DNA of 64,000 nt from an uncultured Clostridia bacterium. GTDB taxonomy: Bacteria; Bacillota; Clostridia; Oscillospirales; Ruminococcaceae. The stretch covers positions 1-64,000 of the forward strand of contig CAMNNQ010000051.1 in assembly GCA_946545645.1 (NCBI GenBank), written 5' to 3'. The position numbers and the translations under genes were made by a program. Below, piece after piece: positions 1 through 9,920 of this stretch. Numbering within the stretch: the stretch's first letter is position 1; every line of letters starts with the position of its first letter. The notes beneath the pieces are model-generated. The model was given only the letters and a program-made list of their open reading frames with translations. It had not been told where the DNA came from and did no database searches.

Positions 1-109
1 TGCGTCAGCAAGCCTGCGTCGAATTTAGGCAATCTGACGAAAATCTGGACGGCGCATCTGATGCACAGGGGTCGTGCGGTGTTGCCATAATAGTTAGGAG
101 GCGGGAGAT

Positions 110-880
110 TTGACAGGCTTTATCCATTCTACCGAGAGCTTCGGGACAGTTGACGGGCCGGGAGTAAGATTTGTTATATTCATGCAGGGCTGCCCGATGC
201 GCTGCCTCTATTGCCATAATCCCGACACCTGGGAGATCGGCGCAGGGACGGTACGGACTGTCGAGGATCTTCTGAACGAATACGCCTCTTGCAGGGAATT
301 CTATAAGACCGGCGGTATCACCGTTACAGGCGGGGAGCCCCTGTTGCAGATAGAATTTGTCACAGAGCTTTTTGAAGCCGCCCGGCGTCGTGGAATACAC
401 ACCTGCCTGGACACCTCTGGAGCGCTGTTTGATCCGTATAACGAAAATACTGTCCAAAAATTTGTACGATTGTGTTCCTGCACCGATCTGATCATGCTTG
501 ATATAAAACATATCGACGATGATGGGCACCGGAAGCTCACAGGTCGCTCCAACCGGAATATCCTTGCATTTGCGGAATTTCTCCGAGACAGAAACATCCC
601 TCTCTGGGTCAGGCACGTTATCGTCCCCGGGATAAACGACGACGATGCTCTGCTGCACAGGCTTGGGTACTTTCTCGGCGGGCTCAACGATCTCAAAGCT
701 CTGGATGTTCTCCCGTATCATACTATGGGCGAGGCAAAATATAAGAGCCTTGGGATAGCTTATCCGCTGAAGGGAGTCCCTCCTGCAAGCAGGGAGCTTG
801 CCGCCCACGCAAAGGATGTAATTATGGAGGGCATAAGGGACAGGCTCAGAAAGACCGGAGAAACGGAGGGAAAACAATGA
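110..880 (+). CDS. pflA: pyruvate formate-lyase activating enzyme (radical SAM)
   Basis: CxxxCxxC radical SAM motif in GCPMRCLYCHNPDTW; N-terminal FGTVDGPGVRFVIFMQGC is typical of PflA; TTG start after GGAGGCGGGAG. Confidence 0.95.
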   Translation: MTGFIHSTESFGTVDGPGVRFVIFMQGCPMRCLYCHNPDTWEIGAGTVRTVEDLLNEYASCREFYKTGGITVTGGEPLLQIEFVTELFEAARRRGIHTCLDTSGALFDPYNENTVQKFVRLCSCTDLIMLDIKHIDDDGHRKLTGRSNRNILAFAEFLRDRNIPLWVRHVIVPGINDDDALLHRLGYFLGGLNDLKALDVLPYHTMGEAKYKSLGIAYPLKGVPPASRELAAHAKDVIMEGIRDRLRKTGETEGKQ

Positions 881-1026
881 AGATCGCGCTATTTGTCGTC
901 GGAGGTATATCTGTACTCCTGGGAGCGGTCTATGCTGCCAGAGGTCATAAATACCGGATGTCAGGCGTTTATATGATAGGCATCGGCCTGCTGTGCATTG
1001 GAGTCGGGCTTTTCGGCAAGGTTTGA
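877..1026 (+). CDS. 49-aa small hydrophobic membrane protein, overlaps pflA stop
   Basis: ATG at 877 overlaps pflA TGA (ATGA); translation MKIALFVVGGISVLLGAVYAARGHKYRMSGVYMIGIGLLCIGVGLFGKV has two hydrophobic segments; GGAGGG upstream. Confidence 0.65.
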   Translation: MKIALFVVGGISVLLGAVYAARGHKYRMSGVYMIGIGLLCIGVGLFGKV

Positions 1027-1042
1027 TTAAGAATATATAGGG

Positions 1043-1067
1043 GGCAGTCTTTTCGGCTGCCTTTTTT
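1043..1067 (+). terminator. Rho-independent terminator after pflA/small ORF
   Basis: GGCAG-tcttttcgg-CTGCC followed by TTTTTT. Confidence 0.75.
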
Positions 1068-1182
1068 GTGTGTAACAGATAAGTGCTCAGTTCAGAAGCA
1101 TCTGGCTGTATGCTTTAGCTTCTTTTGATGTGTCTCTTTACTTTTGCCGGAAAATGTGCTAGAATAGCCATGAGGTGATAGA

Positions 1183-1911
1183 ATGAAAACTGCATTCGTT
1201 ACAGGCGGCTCGGGAGGGATCGGCTCTGCGGTATGCCGCAGGCTGGCCGAGGAGGGCTATGCGGTCGCAGTGGGCTACTGCAAAGGAAAAGAACAGGCAG
1301 AGGCTATATGTAAGGAGCTTATGTCCGGAGATTCGGTAGCAAAGGCTATACATATAGATCTTACCGATCCATTGTCGATCAGTGAAGCCTTCAAAGAAGC
1401 GGAGAGCATATTCGGCTCGGTAACTGTACTTGTCAATAATGCCGGTAGAGCACATATTGGACTCTTTACCGATATGTCCGAAGAAGAGATAGTCTCTCTG
1501 CTGACAGCAGATCTTACAGGGGCTATGCTTCTTACAAGACTGGCTGTCCCCGGGATGGTGAAACGCGGGTCCGGAAGGATAGTGAATATCTCATCTGTCT
1601 GGGGAGAGGTGGGCGCTTCCTGCGAGACGGTCTATTCCGCGGCAAAAGCCGGGATCATAGGTTTTACCAAGGCTCTCGGAAAAGAGCTTGCTCCCAGCGG
1701 AGTCACAGTAAACTGCATCTCGGCAGGAGCTATAGACACACCCATGAACGCTTGTCTCTCAGAGGATGAAAAGGACGACCTTATTGACAGTATACCTGCC
1801 GGAAGGCTTGGCAGCCCTGAGGAGATCGCAGAGTTAGCAGCCTTTCTCTGTTCAGACAAAGCGGGGTATATCACAGCACAGAGCATCCGCTGCGACGGCG
1901 GCTGGTGCTGA
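1183..1911 (+). CDS. SDR family oxidoreductase (FabG-like 3-oxoacyl-ACP reductase)
   Basis: TGGSGGIG nucleotide-binding motif, NNAG, YSAAK catalytic motif, C-terminal GYITAQSIRCDGGW. Confidence 0.92.
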   Translation: MKTAFVTGGSGGIGSAVCRRLAEEGYAVAVGYCKGKEQAEAICKELMSGDSVAKAIHIDLTDPLSISEAFKEAESIFGSVTVLVNNAGRAHIGLFTDMSEEEIVSLLTADLTGAMLLTRLAVPGMVKRGSGRIVNISSVWGEVGASCETVYSAAKAGIIGFTKALGKELAPSGVTVNCISAGAIDTPMNACLSEDEKDDLIDSIPAGRLGSPEEIAELAAFLCSDKAGYITAQSIRCDGGWC

Positions 1912-2032
1912 TACGGGTTGACTTTTGTTTTGTATTGTGCTATAATATCACGGTGCGCTGCGGTCAGGACGCGGCGCAGAAGGAAAGTATGATCGGTATA
2001 TGGTGCGGTATCGCACCGAAAGGAGAAGACAG

Positions 2033-3001
2033 ATGAAAAAGAATATTGCGCTGGCAGCACTGCTTGCTGCCGGCCTTGCGCTGGGCTCATGCAGCATGGG
2101 CGAGTCGATAGCTCCCTCTGGCCGGACAGTAACGGAGAGCAAGCCTGCCCAGACCACAGCCGCCCCGGAGACAACGGCGCCTGTTACCTCTTCAGCTCCG
2201 GAAGAAAGCTCTGTCCCGGTTGTCGAGACTAACGGCGAGTATACTAAGGAATACTCCGAGAAGATCGCTCAGAAAGCCTATTCGCTTGATGCCCTGACTT
2301 CCTCGGCGCACCTTCCCGAGAAGCCTATGATCGTAAAGGTCAACGGTGATGATCTCTATGTGAAGATGAGCATGGGCATAGTTGAAGTCGAGGTCTGCCA
2401 GAAGGACGGCAAGGCTTATAATCTGCTGCCGAACCTGAAAAGCTATTCTGTAAGCGAAGCTACTACTCTGGAAAAGCAGGGCGTAACGATGTACGCTCTC
2501 CCTGAAAACGCCAGATATGTGGGTAATGAGATGAAAGACGGCCTTATCGTCGAGGTCTATGAATTTCCGGGTGTAGCTGTCAAAAATGAAACTGATGTAG
2601 AGATAGATCTTCCGATCAGCTACTATCAGGTAAGGTATTATTATTCCGCTGATAAGCAGTTGAAGAAGATTTCGCTTAACGATCCTGTCAAGGGTGAGAC
2701 TACTGTTACTGTCAACAGCCTTACATTTGAGGATGTTTCCATAGAGCTTCCTGATCTTACCGGCTGGACAGAGATGAATGACAGCCAGCAGCTTGATAAG
2801 GTCTCCTCGATAAAGCTGGCGCTGGCGATCTACGGAGTAACCGAAGAGATGGTAACCAAGGCTGGATACACCTACGAGCAGATCGCAGAAATGGACGAAG
2901 AACAGGCTACAGATGTCCTTGTCAAGATCGCAGAGGATAATGGCCTTGATTTCAAGCCGGCAGGTGCTGAAGAAAAGGATGAGACGGCTGCCGAGAGCTG
3001 A
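2033..3001 (+). CDS. predicted lipoprotein with Thr/Glu/Pro-rich linker
   Basis: ATG 2033 after AGGAG; signal peptide with lipobox LGSC; TTAAPETTAPVTSSAPEESS linker. Confidence 0.8.
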   Translation: MKKNIALAALLAAGLALGSCSMGESIAPSGRTVTESKPAQTTAAPETTAPVTSSAPEESSVPVVETNGEYTKEYSEKIAQKAYSLDALTSSAHLPEKPMIVKVNGDDLYVKMSMGIVEVEVCQKDGKAYNLLPNLKSYSVSEATTLEKQGVTMYALPENARYVGNEMKDGLIVEVYEFPGVAVKNETDVEIDLPISYYQVRYYYSADKQLKKISLNDPVKGETTVTVNSLTFEDVSIELPDLTGWTEMNDSQQLDKVSSIKLALAIYGVTEEMVTKAGYTYEQIAEMDEEQATDVLVKIAEDNGLDFKPAGAEEKDETAAES

Positions 3002-3065
3002 TAAATAGGCGGTATCTCATAGAAGCTATTGTAACCGTTCTGCTTAAGCAGTGTATGAATTTTGG

Positions 3066-3115
3066 AAAACCGTATGTCCTTTCTGCTGCCGGGCAGGAGG
3101 ATATGCGGTTTTTTG
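3066..3115 (+). terminator. terminator hairpin with AAAACCGTAT stem
   Basis: AAAACCGTATGTCC...GGATATGCGGTTTTTT (G-U tolerant stem) with T-run. Confidence 0.75.
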
Positions 3116-3247
3116 AATTAAACCTGCGGCCGATTTTTTTATGCCGGAAACAGACCTGCTTACAAAAGGGGCTTGACCGACGAATACGTTTGTGATATAA
3201 TTAACAGGATGCGAGTTTATCGCAAAAAATCGAAAGGAATGATATCT

Positions 3248-4066
3248 TTGTCAGAAGAATGTACCCATGATTGCAGCAGCTGCGGGGCGAACTGTTCTGA
3301 GAGACAGGGCGGTATTGAAAAGGCTCCTCCGCACTATATGTCGAATGTAAAGAAAATGATCGGTGTCGTAAGCGGAAAGGGAGGAGTCGGCAAATCGCTG
3401 GTTACTTCGCTTCTTGCTGTCAGCAGGCAGCGGAAGGGCTTTCAGACCGCTGTCCTTGACGCTGATATTACCGGCCCTTCTATCCCGGGTATCTTCGGGA
3501 TCAACACCCGCCCCCTCAATACTGAAGACGCTCTCTTCCCCTGTGAGAGCAGAGAGGGGACAAGGATTATGTCCATCAATCTCCTTATGGAGAATGCCGC
3601 TGATCCCGTCGTCTGGAGAGGACCTGTTATCGCCGGAGCCGTAACGCAGTTCTGGTCTGATGTTGCCTGGGGCGATGTAGATTATATGTTTGTCGATATG
3701 CCTCCCGGAACAGGTGATGTCCCGCTGACAGTTTTCCAGTCGCTGCCTGTTGACGGTATCATAATAGCCACATCACCGCAGTCTCTTGTTTCTATGGTCG
3801 TCGAGAAGTCGCTGCGTATGGCTAAGATGATGAATATCCCTATACTCGGTATCGTCGAGAATATGAGCTGGCTTGAATGTCCGGATTGCGGAAAGAGGAT
3901 AGAGGTCTTCGGAGAGAGCCGTGTTGACAGGATCGCCGAGCAGTACGGTATTCCTGTCCTCGCCAAGCTCCCTATAGATCCGACCTTTGCTGCGCTTTGC
4001 GATAAGGGCGCCATTGAGGATATCCCCGACAAACTGATCGAACCTTTCTCCGCTTTGGATATCTGA
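3248..4066 (+). CDS. Mrp/NBP35 family ATP-binding protein (Fe-S carrier)
   Basis: Deviant Walker A GVVSGKGGVGKSLV, N-terminal Cys-rich CTHDCSSCGANC, MPPGTGDVPLTVFQSLPVDG; TTG start at 3248 after AAAGGA preferred over ORF start 3173. Confidence 0.92.
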   Translation: MSEECTHDCSSCGANCSERQGGIEKAPPHYMSNVKKMIGVVSGKGGVGKSLVTSLLAVSRQRKGFQTAVLDADITGPSIPGIFGINTRPLNTEDALFPCESREGTRIMSINLLMENAADPVVWRGPVIAGAVTQFWSDVAWGDVDYMFVDMPPGTGDVPLTVFQSLPVDGIIIATSPQSLVSMVVEKSLRMAKMMNIPILGIVENMSWLECPDCGKRIEVFGESRVDRIAEQYGIPVLAKLPIDPTFAALCDKGAIEDIPDKLIEPFSALDI

Positions 4067-4120
4067 GTACATTTCAGGAGCCCTGGATCTTACAATTTCT
4101 CCAAGAGAGGTGAACGACCA

Positions 4121-4990
4121 TTGAGCAGCGAAAAGACCGATATCTATTCTCTCTGGCGTGCACTTACCGAGATGAAGCTCTCGCCCGCGGGAGTTTCTGC
4201 CATAGCAGAGATATATGATGACAGCTTCGAGCTGTATGACGACAGAGAGCGGGCCTCAATGCTTCTTTCTCTGCACGACCTGACGATCTTTCAGGATTCC
4301 GATCTCGAAGAAGCCAAGCGCCTGAGCGAACTCTGCGAGGAAGCAGGTATCTCTGTCATTTTTCGGGGCTCGGGGGAATATCCTGTCAGGCTGATGCGAT
4401 TGGCTGAGCCCCCTCCTGCGCTGTTCGTCAGCGGAAGGTTGCCTTCTCTGGAGCCTGCGGTATCTGTTGTCGGTTCGAGAGATGCTTCTGAGGAGGCACT
4501 CGATGTCGCACGGAGATTTTCGGAAGAACTGGCTGATGAAGGAGCCTGTATAATCAGCGGGCTTGCAAGAGGTGTCGATCTAGCCGCCCATTTCGGTGCT
4601 GTCGATTCTCTCGGCGGCAGGACTGTTGCTGTCGTTGCTTCGGGAACATTGCCGTCGCTGACCGGATGCGTGAGAGAAATCTGGGAAATGGTCGAGTCAA
4701 GGGGAGCGATTGTCTCGGAATATCCTCCTGACGAGCCCCCGAAAAAGCAGAATTTTCTCCGGCGGAACCGTATAACCGCAGCTCTTTCGGATGTCCTTTT
4801 CATTCCTCAGGCATCGCTTCGCAGCGGGACGCTTAATACTGCAAGAGTAGCAGGTGAGATCGGTGTTCCGGTCTATGTCTGGCAGCCTCCGGAAGCCGCG
4901 GGTCCTGAATTTGACGGAAGCCGCAGGCTGATAAAAAACGGGGCCTTCTGTGTTACCTCCCCGATGGAGATAATTTCCGGACTACTCTGA
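4121..4990 (+). CDS. dprA: DNA-processing protein DprA (Smf)
   Basis: VGSRDASEEA, GLARGVDLAAHFGAV, SGTLPSLTG, SEYPPDEPPKKQNFLRRNRITAALS motifs. Confidence 0.93.
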   Translation: MSSEKTDIYSLWRALTEMKLSPAGVSAIAEIYDDSFELYDDRERASMLLSLHDLTIFQDSDLEEAKRLSELCEEAGISVIFRGSGEYPVRLMRLAEPPPALFVSGRLPSLEPAVSVVGSRDASEEALDVARRFSEELADEGACIISGLARGVDLAAHFGAVDSLGGRTVAVVASGTLPSLTGCVREIWEMVESRGAIVSEYPPDEPPKKQNFLRRNRITAALSDVLFIPQASLRSGTLNTARVAGEIGVPVYVWQPPEAAGPEFDGSRRLIKNGAFCVTSPMEIISGLL

Positions 4991-5033
4991 GCCGGACCGG
5001 TCATATAATTAGAGAAGTAAAAGGAGCAGACCA

Positions 5034-6569
5034 ATGAACAAATATGAGATCACGATGCTTTGCGCTATTGGCCTCTATATGGCTTTTACGCTTTTTGTAG
5101 GCTTTAAGAACTCAAAGATGAACAAGAATGTCGGGGATTTTTACCTCGGCGGAAGAAGGCTGGGGCCTATCGTTACCGCGATGAGTGCCGAGGCTTCGGA
5201 TATGAGTGGATGGCTGCTTATGGGTCTTCCAGGCGTAGCCTATCTTTCCGGTGTTGCTGATGCTGGTTGGACAGCTATCGGTCTTGCGGTCGGTACATAT
5301 ATCAACTGGCTGCTTGTAGCCAGAAAACTCAGAAACTATTCCTCAAAAGTCAATGCCATCACAGTCCCGGACTTTTTCTCCAACCGCTACCGTGATAAGA
5401 GCAGGCTCCTGCTGGGTATCTCGGCAGTTATAATCGTAGTATTCTTTATCCCGTATACAGCTTCAGGTTTTGCTGCCTGCGGAAAGCTCTTTTCATCGCT
5501 TTTCAACATCGATTATCATGTTGCAATGATAATCAGTGCGATCGTAATAATCGCTTATACTTCTATCGGCGGCTTCCTTGCTGCCTCAAAGACAGACCTT
5601 ATCCAGAGCGTCGTTATGTCAATTGCACTTATTATCGTTCTTTTTTACGGCATCGGTTCCGCCGGAGGATTTGGCGCAGTTATGGATAACGCCAACAAGT
5701 TCCCCGGATACCTTTCCATGACATCTACCTATGATGCCGCTTCCGGCGCTGAGAAGAGCTATGGCTTCCTGACTATCTGCTCGACTCTGGCATGGGGCCT
5801 GGGCTATTTCGGTATGCCTCATATCCTGCTGAGATTCATGGCGATTGAAGACAGCAAAAAGCTCCGCCTTTCAAGAAGGATTGCTTCTATCTGGGTCGTT
5901 ATATCTCTGGCAGTTGCGACTTTTATCGGTGTTATCGGCCTCGGGATGACAGAAGCAAACAAGATCGGAGATCTCAGCAACGGTTATTCCGAGAATGTTA
6001 TCATTGAGATCGCTAAGGCGCTCAGCAGACACGGTATCCCCTTTGCGGCCATAGGCGGCATAATCCTTGCCGGTATATTCGCCAGCACCATGTCTACTGC
6101 AGATTCTCAGCTCCTTGCAGCTTCGTCGTCAGTTTCCGAGAATATCCTGAGCAAGGTGTTCGGCTTTAAGATCTCCGATAAGATACAGATGATTATCGCT
6201 AGGTTAACTCTCGTCATTATTGCTCTGATCGGTGTTTTTCTTGCCTGGGATCCCGAAAGCTCGGTATTCAAGATCGTGTCTTTCGCTTGGGCTGGTTTCG
6301 GTGCGACATTCGGGCCTGTAATGCTGCTGGCTCTCTTCTGGAAGCGTTCAAACAAATGGGGCGCTATCGCCGGAATGGTGACCGGAGGTACTATGGTATT
6401 CATCTGGAAATTCCTTATTTCCAAGCTGGGCGGCGTTTGGGCTATCTACGAGCTGTTACCCGCGTTCATAATAGCCTGCGTTGTCAATGTTGCAGTTTCG
6501 CTTTTAACACCTGCTCCCGATCAGGAGATCGTCTCTGAGTTCGAGGAGATCAGCGCTATGAAGGATTGA
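5034..6569 (+). CDS. putP: sodium/proline symporter (SSS family)
   Basis: FYLGGRRLGPIVTAMSAEASDMSGWLLMGLPG, GILAGIFASTMSTADSQLL, multiple TM segments. Confidence 0.93.
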   Translation: MNKYEITMLCAIGLYMAFTLFVGFKNSKMNKNVGDFYLGGRRLGPIVTAMSAEASDMSGWLLMGLPGVAYLSGVADAGWTAIGLAVGTYINWLLVARKLRNYSSKVNAITVPDFFSNRYRDKSRLLLGISAVIIVVFFIPYTASGFAACGKLFSSLFNIDYHVAMIISAIVIIAYTSIGGFLAASKTDLIQSVVMSIALIIVLFYGIGSAGGFGAVMDNANKFPGYLSMTSTYDAASGAEKSYGFLTICSTLAWGLGYFGMPHILLRFMAIEDSKKLRLSRRIASIWVVISLAVATFIGVIGLGMTEANKIGDLSNGYSENVIIEIAKALSRHGIPFAAIGGIILAGIFASTMSTADSQLLAASSSVSENILSKVFGFKISDKIQMIIARLTLVIIALIGVFLAWDPESSVFKIVSFAWAGFGATFGPVMLLALFWKRSNKWGAIAGMVTGGTMVFIWKFLISKLGGVWAIYELLPAFIIACVVNVAVSLLTPAPDQEIVSEFEEISAMKD

Positions 6570-6588
6570 TGCAGATGATCGCTGTTAT

Positions 6589-6630
6589 GCAGGATATCTC
6601 TCCCGACAGGGAGGGGTGTCCTGCTTTTTT
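6589..6630 (+). terminator. Rho-independent terminator after putP
   Basis: GCAGGAtatctctcccgacagggaggggtgTCCTGC followed by TTTTTT. Confidence 0.75.
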
Positions 6631-6813
6631 ATATGCGGCATAAGTCAATGTTCAAATTTTACAGTTTTTTCACCAATGAAGCAGATATATATGATATAAT
6701 TAAAACGCGGCTGATTTTAACTTATATCAGCTCATGCCCGATGCTTCGGCAGTATCCGGTATGTTGCAGTTAAATAATTCGCCTTCAATCAAAGAATACG
6801 AAAGAGGTATATT

Positions 6814-9543
6814 ATGATAGATTACATCGACCTGGGCGGCGAATGGGAATATTTCGGAGCTGAGGGCAGCGATAAGCTCCTTCCGAATGTCAAGCCCGAG
6901 TTTGACGATACTATATATCTTCCCGGGACAACTTCTCTCGGAAAAAAAGGCAGCGGTAATGCTCCGCATGAGACCGGATGCCTTACCGACCCTTATAAGT
7001 TTGAAGGAACAGCCTGGTTCAGACGCAGGATCACCCTGTCTGACATTGAGGGCAAACGATTCGTACTTTTCCTTGAGCGGACCAGAAAAACCGCTGTGTA
7101 TTTCGATAAAAAGCTCATCGGGACCAGAGAGAGCCTTGTTGAGCCTCATATATATGAGCTGACAAGATCTGTCTCTCCAGGAGAGCATGAGCTTATGATC
7201 GCTGTATGCAATATCGGTTACAAGACCGGAGGCGGGCATCTTACCTCCCGTGATACACAGACAAACTGGTGCGGCATCACCGGAAAAATCCAGCTTCGTA
7301 TCTTTGGCCGTGAGATCATTGATAAAGTCACAGTTTTCCCTGATGCCGATGCTATGATCGTCCGGGTGACAGGCGAGATCCTAAACCGTGGGTGCAGCAC
7401 GGTAAGCTGCTCTATCGAAACAGCAGAAGGGAGCGCTTTTGCTGAGCAGCGTGTCTTTCCGGTAAAAAACGGGAAGTTCGATTTCAAATACAAACTGGCG
7501 ACCGCTCCCGCACTCTGGAGCGATGAAGATCCGCGTCTCTATACCCTTTCACTTTATGCCGGGATGGACTATTATTCCTGTTCTTTCGGTTTCAGAAAAT
7601 TTGAGAACCAGGGCAGAAAGCTCATTCTCAACGGCAGAAGGATCTTCCTCAGAGGCAAGCATGACGGTATGATCTTCCCTCTGACAGGTTTTGCTCCGAC
7701 TGATACCGAGAGTTGGCTGGGAGTTATGACAGTAGCCAAGAGCTACGGTATCAACCATTACCGCTTTCATACCTGCTGCCCGCCGGAAGCTGCTTTCGAG
7801 GCCGCGGACAGGCTCGGCATCATTATGGAGCCTGAGATCTCCTTCTGGGGGACTCTGCGTGACAGGGAAGATCCTCAGTATAATGCCGAGGAGCAGACTT
7901 TTCTCCGGGAGGAAGGTCTCCGTATCCTTGATGCCTTCGGCAATCATCCCTCTTTCTGTATCCTCTCTCTCGGCAATGAGCTCTGGGGTTCGGAAAAGAT
8001 GATGAATGAGATCATAAAAGAATACCGGGATCACGATCCGAGGCATCTCTATACCCAGGGCTCTAACAATTTCCAGTTTATGCCCAGAGTTCTTGATGAA
8101 GATGACCTTTTTGTTGGCGTAAGGCTCGGCAGGGACAGGCTCCTGCGAGGCTCCTATGCTATGTGTGATGCTCCGCTGGGACATATCCAGAAAGATAAAC
8201 CATCCACCATGCACGATTATTCGGAAGCTATCATACCGCATTCCGCACATAACAACGATGCAGAAATGGGCGGCAGCGTACAGATACAGTTTGGAACAGG
8301 CGTAAAGACAGTTGAAGCCTCCGCCGCTGACGGGGAGCTAATCCCTGATGTTCCCGTTATTACTCATGAGATAGGGCAATACGAGACCTATCCGAATATC
8401 GACGAGCTGGAGAAGTATGTCGGAGTATTGAAGCCTTACAACCTTGAAGCGGCCTTCGATAAGCTGGACAAGGCAGGGCTTAAGCATCTTGCTAAGGATC
8501 TTTTCCTCTGCTCAGGCAAGCTGTCAGCAGCCTGCTATAAGGAAGAGCTGGAGGCTGCTCTCAGAACAGAAGAGCTTTCCGGTTTCCAATTGCTGGATTT
8601 ACAGGACTTCTCCGGGCAGGGAACAGCGCTTGTCGGAATGCTTGACGCCTTTATGGAGAGCAAGGGCCTTATCGCCCCGGAAAAATGGCGGCAGTTCTGC
8701 GCTGATACTGTTATCCTCGCGAGGTTTGCCGATTATTGTCTCGAGGGGGGAAGCTGTTTTGAAGCTGATGTTCAGCTTGTCAGCTTTGCTTCCGACAGCT
8801 TTGACGGCAGGAATGTCTCCTGGTCTCTGAAAGGCGAGGGAGTAGATGAAAACGGCGGTTTTATTGTTTCCGGAAGCGGCGATCACCGCCTGCTGGGCAG
8901 GATAACAGTCTCTCTGCCGGAGGTCGAAAGGCCTGTAAAGCTGATGCTGAACCTTTCTGTTGAATGGACGGATATATCAAACAGCTATGAACTGATGCTG
9001 TTTCCGTCGAAGGAAAGTGTCGGTCTGCCTGAGATCAAAGTGTTCAGAGAGCTGGATGCTGAAGCTGAAGAGCTGCTGAAAGCAGGAAAGAATGTATTGC
9101 TCCTGCCTAAGCTGGATGAATCGAATTCTGTTGAAGGGACATACTGCACTGATTTCTGGTGCTATCCCATGTTCAGGTCTATCTCCGAATCTATGGGAAA
9201 ACCGCTTCCTGTTGGGACCTGCGGCCTTCTGATCGACAACGGGCATCCCGCTCTTTCCGGATTCCCCTGCGAGAAATGGACTACTCCTCAATGGTGGGAA
9301 ATAGTCAGCAGCTCCCGCTCGGAGATCGTGCGGTCCGCAGAGCTTGACCCGAAGATCAATGTCATCATAAGGACGATAGACAACTTTTCCCGCTGCCTTG
9401 ATCTGGCACTTCTGTATGAATATGAGCTTTATAGCGGAAAAGTAATTGTCTGCGGCTGTGATATAGAAAAGATATCCGGCTCTCCCGAGGGCAGAGCCTT
9501 TATAAGCTCGCTGGCAGCCTATGTCGAGAACAAGAAGATTTAA
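6814..9543 (+). CDS. glycoside hydrolase family 2-like protein (beta-galactosidase/glucuronidase type)
   Basis: N-terminal jelly-roll WFRRRITL, TIM-barrel motifs HTCCPPEAAFEAADRLGIIMEPEISFWG, GNELWG acid/base, HEIGQYETYPN candidate nucleophile. Confidence 0.87.
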   Translation: MIDYIDLGGEWEYFGAEGSDKLLPNVKPEFDDTIYLPGTTSLGKKGSGNAPHETGCLTDPYKFEGTAWFRRRITLSDIEGKRFVLFLERTRKTAVYFDKKLIGTRESLVEPHIYELTRSVSPGEHELMIAVCNIGYKTGGGHLTSRDTQTNWCGITGKIQLRIFGREIIDKVTVFPDADAMIVRVTGEILNRGCSTVSCSIETAEGSAFAEQRVFPVKNGKFDFKYKLATAPALWSDEDPRLYTLSLYAGMDYYSCSFGFRKFENQGRKLILNGRRIFLRGKHDGMIFPLTGFAPTDTESWLGVMTVAKSYGINHYRFHTCCPPEAAFEAADRLGIIMEPEISFWGTLRDREDPQYNAEEQTFLREEGLRILDAFGNHPSFCILSLGNELWGSEKMMNEIIKEYRDHDPRHLYTQGSNNFQFMPRVLDEDDLFVGVRLGRDRLLRGSYAMCDAPLGHIQKDKPSTMHDYSEAIIPHSAHNNDAEMGGSVQIQFGTGVKTVEASAADGELIPDVPVITHEIGQYETYPNIDELEKYVGVLKPYNLEAAFDKLDKAGLKHLAKDLFLCSGKLSAACYKEELEAALRTEELSGFQLLDLQDFSGQGTALVGMLDAFMESKGLIAPEKWRQFCADTVILARFADYCLEGGSCFEADVQLVSFASDSFDGRNVSWSLKGEGVDENGGFIVSGSGDHRLLGRITVSLPEVERPVKLMLNLSVEWTDISNSYELMLFPSKESVGLPEIKVFRELDAEAEELLKAGKNVLLLPKLDESNSVEGTYCTDFWCYPMFRSISESMGKPLPVGTCGLLIDNGHPALSGFPCEKWTTPQWWEIVSSSRSEIVRSAELDPKINVIIRTIDNFSRCLDLALLYEYELYSGKVIVCGCDIEKISGSPEGRAFISSLAAYVENKKI

Positions 9544-9555
9544 TGGTAATTCAGC

Positions 9556-9604
9556 GAAAAAAGCGCACAGACCGCGCCGGAATGTGGCCTGTGCGCGCTT
9601 TTTA
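9556..9604 (+). terminator. Rho-independent terminator after GH2 gene
   Basis: AAAAAAGCGCACAG...CTGTGCGCGCTTTTT. Confidence 0.85.
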
Positions 9605-9699
9605 TTGTTTAATCTCCCTCTCCAGGGGCGATACTGTTTTCCAAAGCAGTACAAAATATCGGACAGATAATAATAATTTGCAAAAACCCTCTTTTTCGC

Positions 9700-9728
9700 T
9701 TGACATCAGAGCCGAAAAAGAGTAAAAT
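9700..9728 (+). promoter_or_regulatory. sigma-A-type promoter of rnj
   Basis: TTGACA (9700-9705), 17-nt spacer, TAAAAT (9723-9728); about 190 nt upstream of the rnj start. Confidence 0.8.
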
Positions 9729-9882
9729 AGTTATAGATTTATTTGTTCGGTTTAGCTGCGCACGCAGTCATTTGAAGCGCTTTATCTACTCTATGACTAT
9801 CTCACAGCGTTTCATCAGGGCCTTGAGCCTTACAATTAGAACGTAACGGAAAAATCGAGAATTATCCCGAAAGGAGTGTAGC

Positions 9883-9911
9883 TGCGCCTGTCGCTTTTGC
9901 GGCAAGGTGCG
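9883..9911 (+). promoter_or_regulatory. hairpin in rnj 5' leader covering the AAGGTG Shine-Dalgarno
   Basis: TGCGCCTGTCGC-TTTT-GCGGCAAGGTGCG folds as about 12 bp with one bulge; includes AAGGTG 11 nt before ATG 9921. Confidence 0.55.
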
Positions 9912-9920
9912 TATTAGCTA

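Noticed and set aside
1-109. Possible 3' end of an upstream gene at the window start
   Set aside because: Two frames stay open for ~30 codons, but no recognisable PflB or other C-terminus; insufficient sequence.
5-877. 290-aa minus-strand ORF antisense to pflA
   Set aside because: Opposite a confident radical-SAM gene; no family signature.
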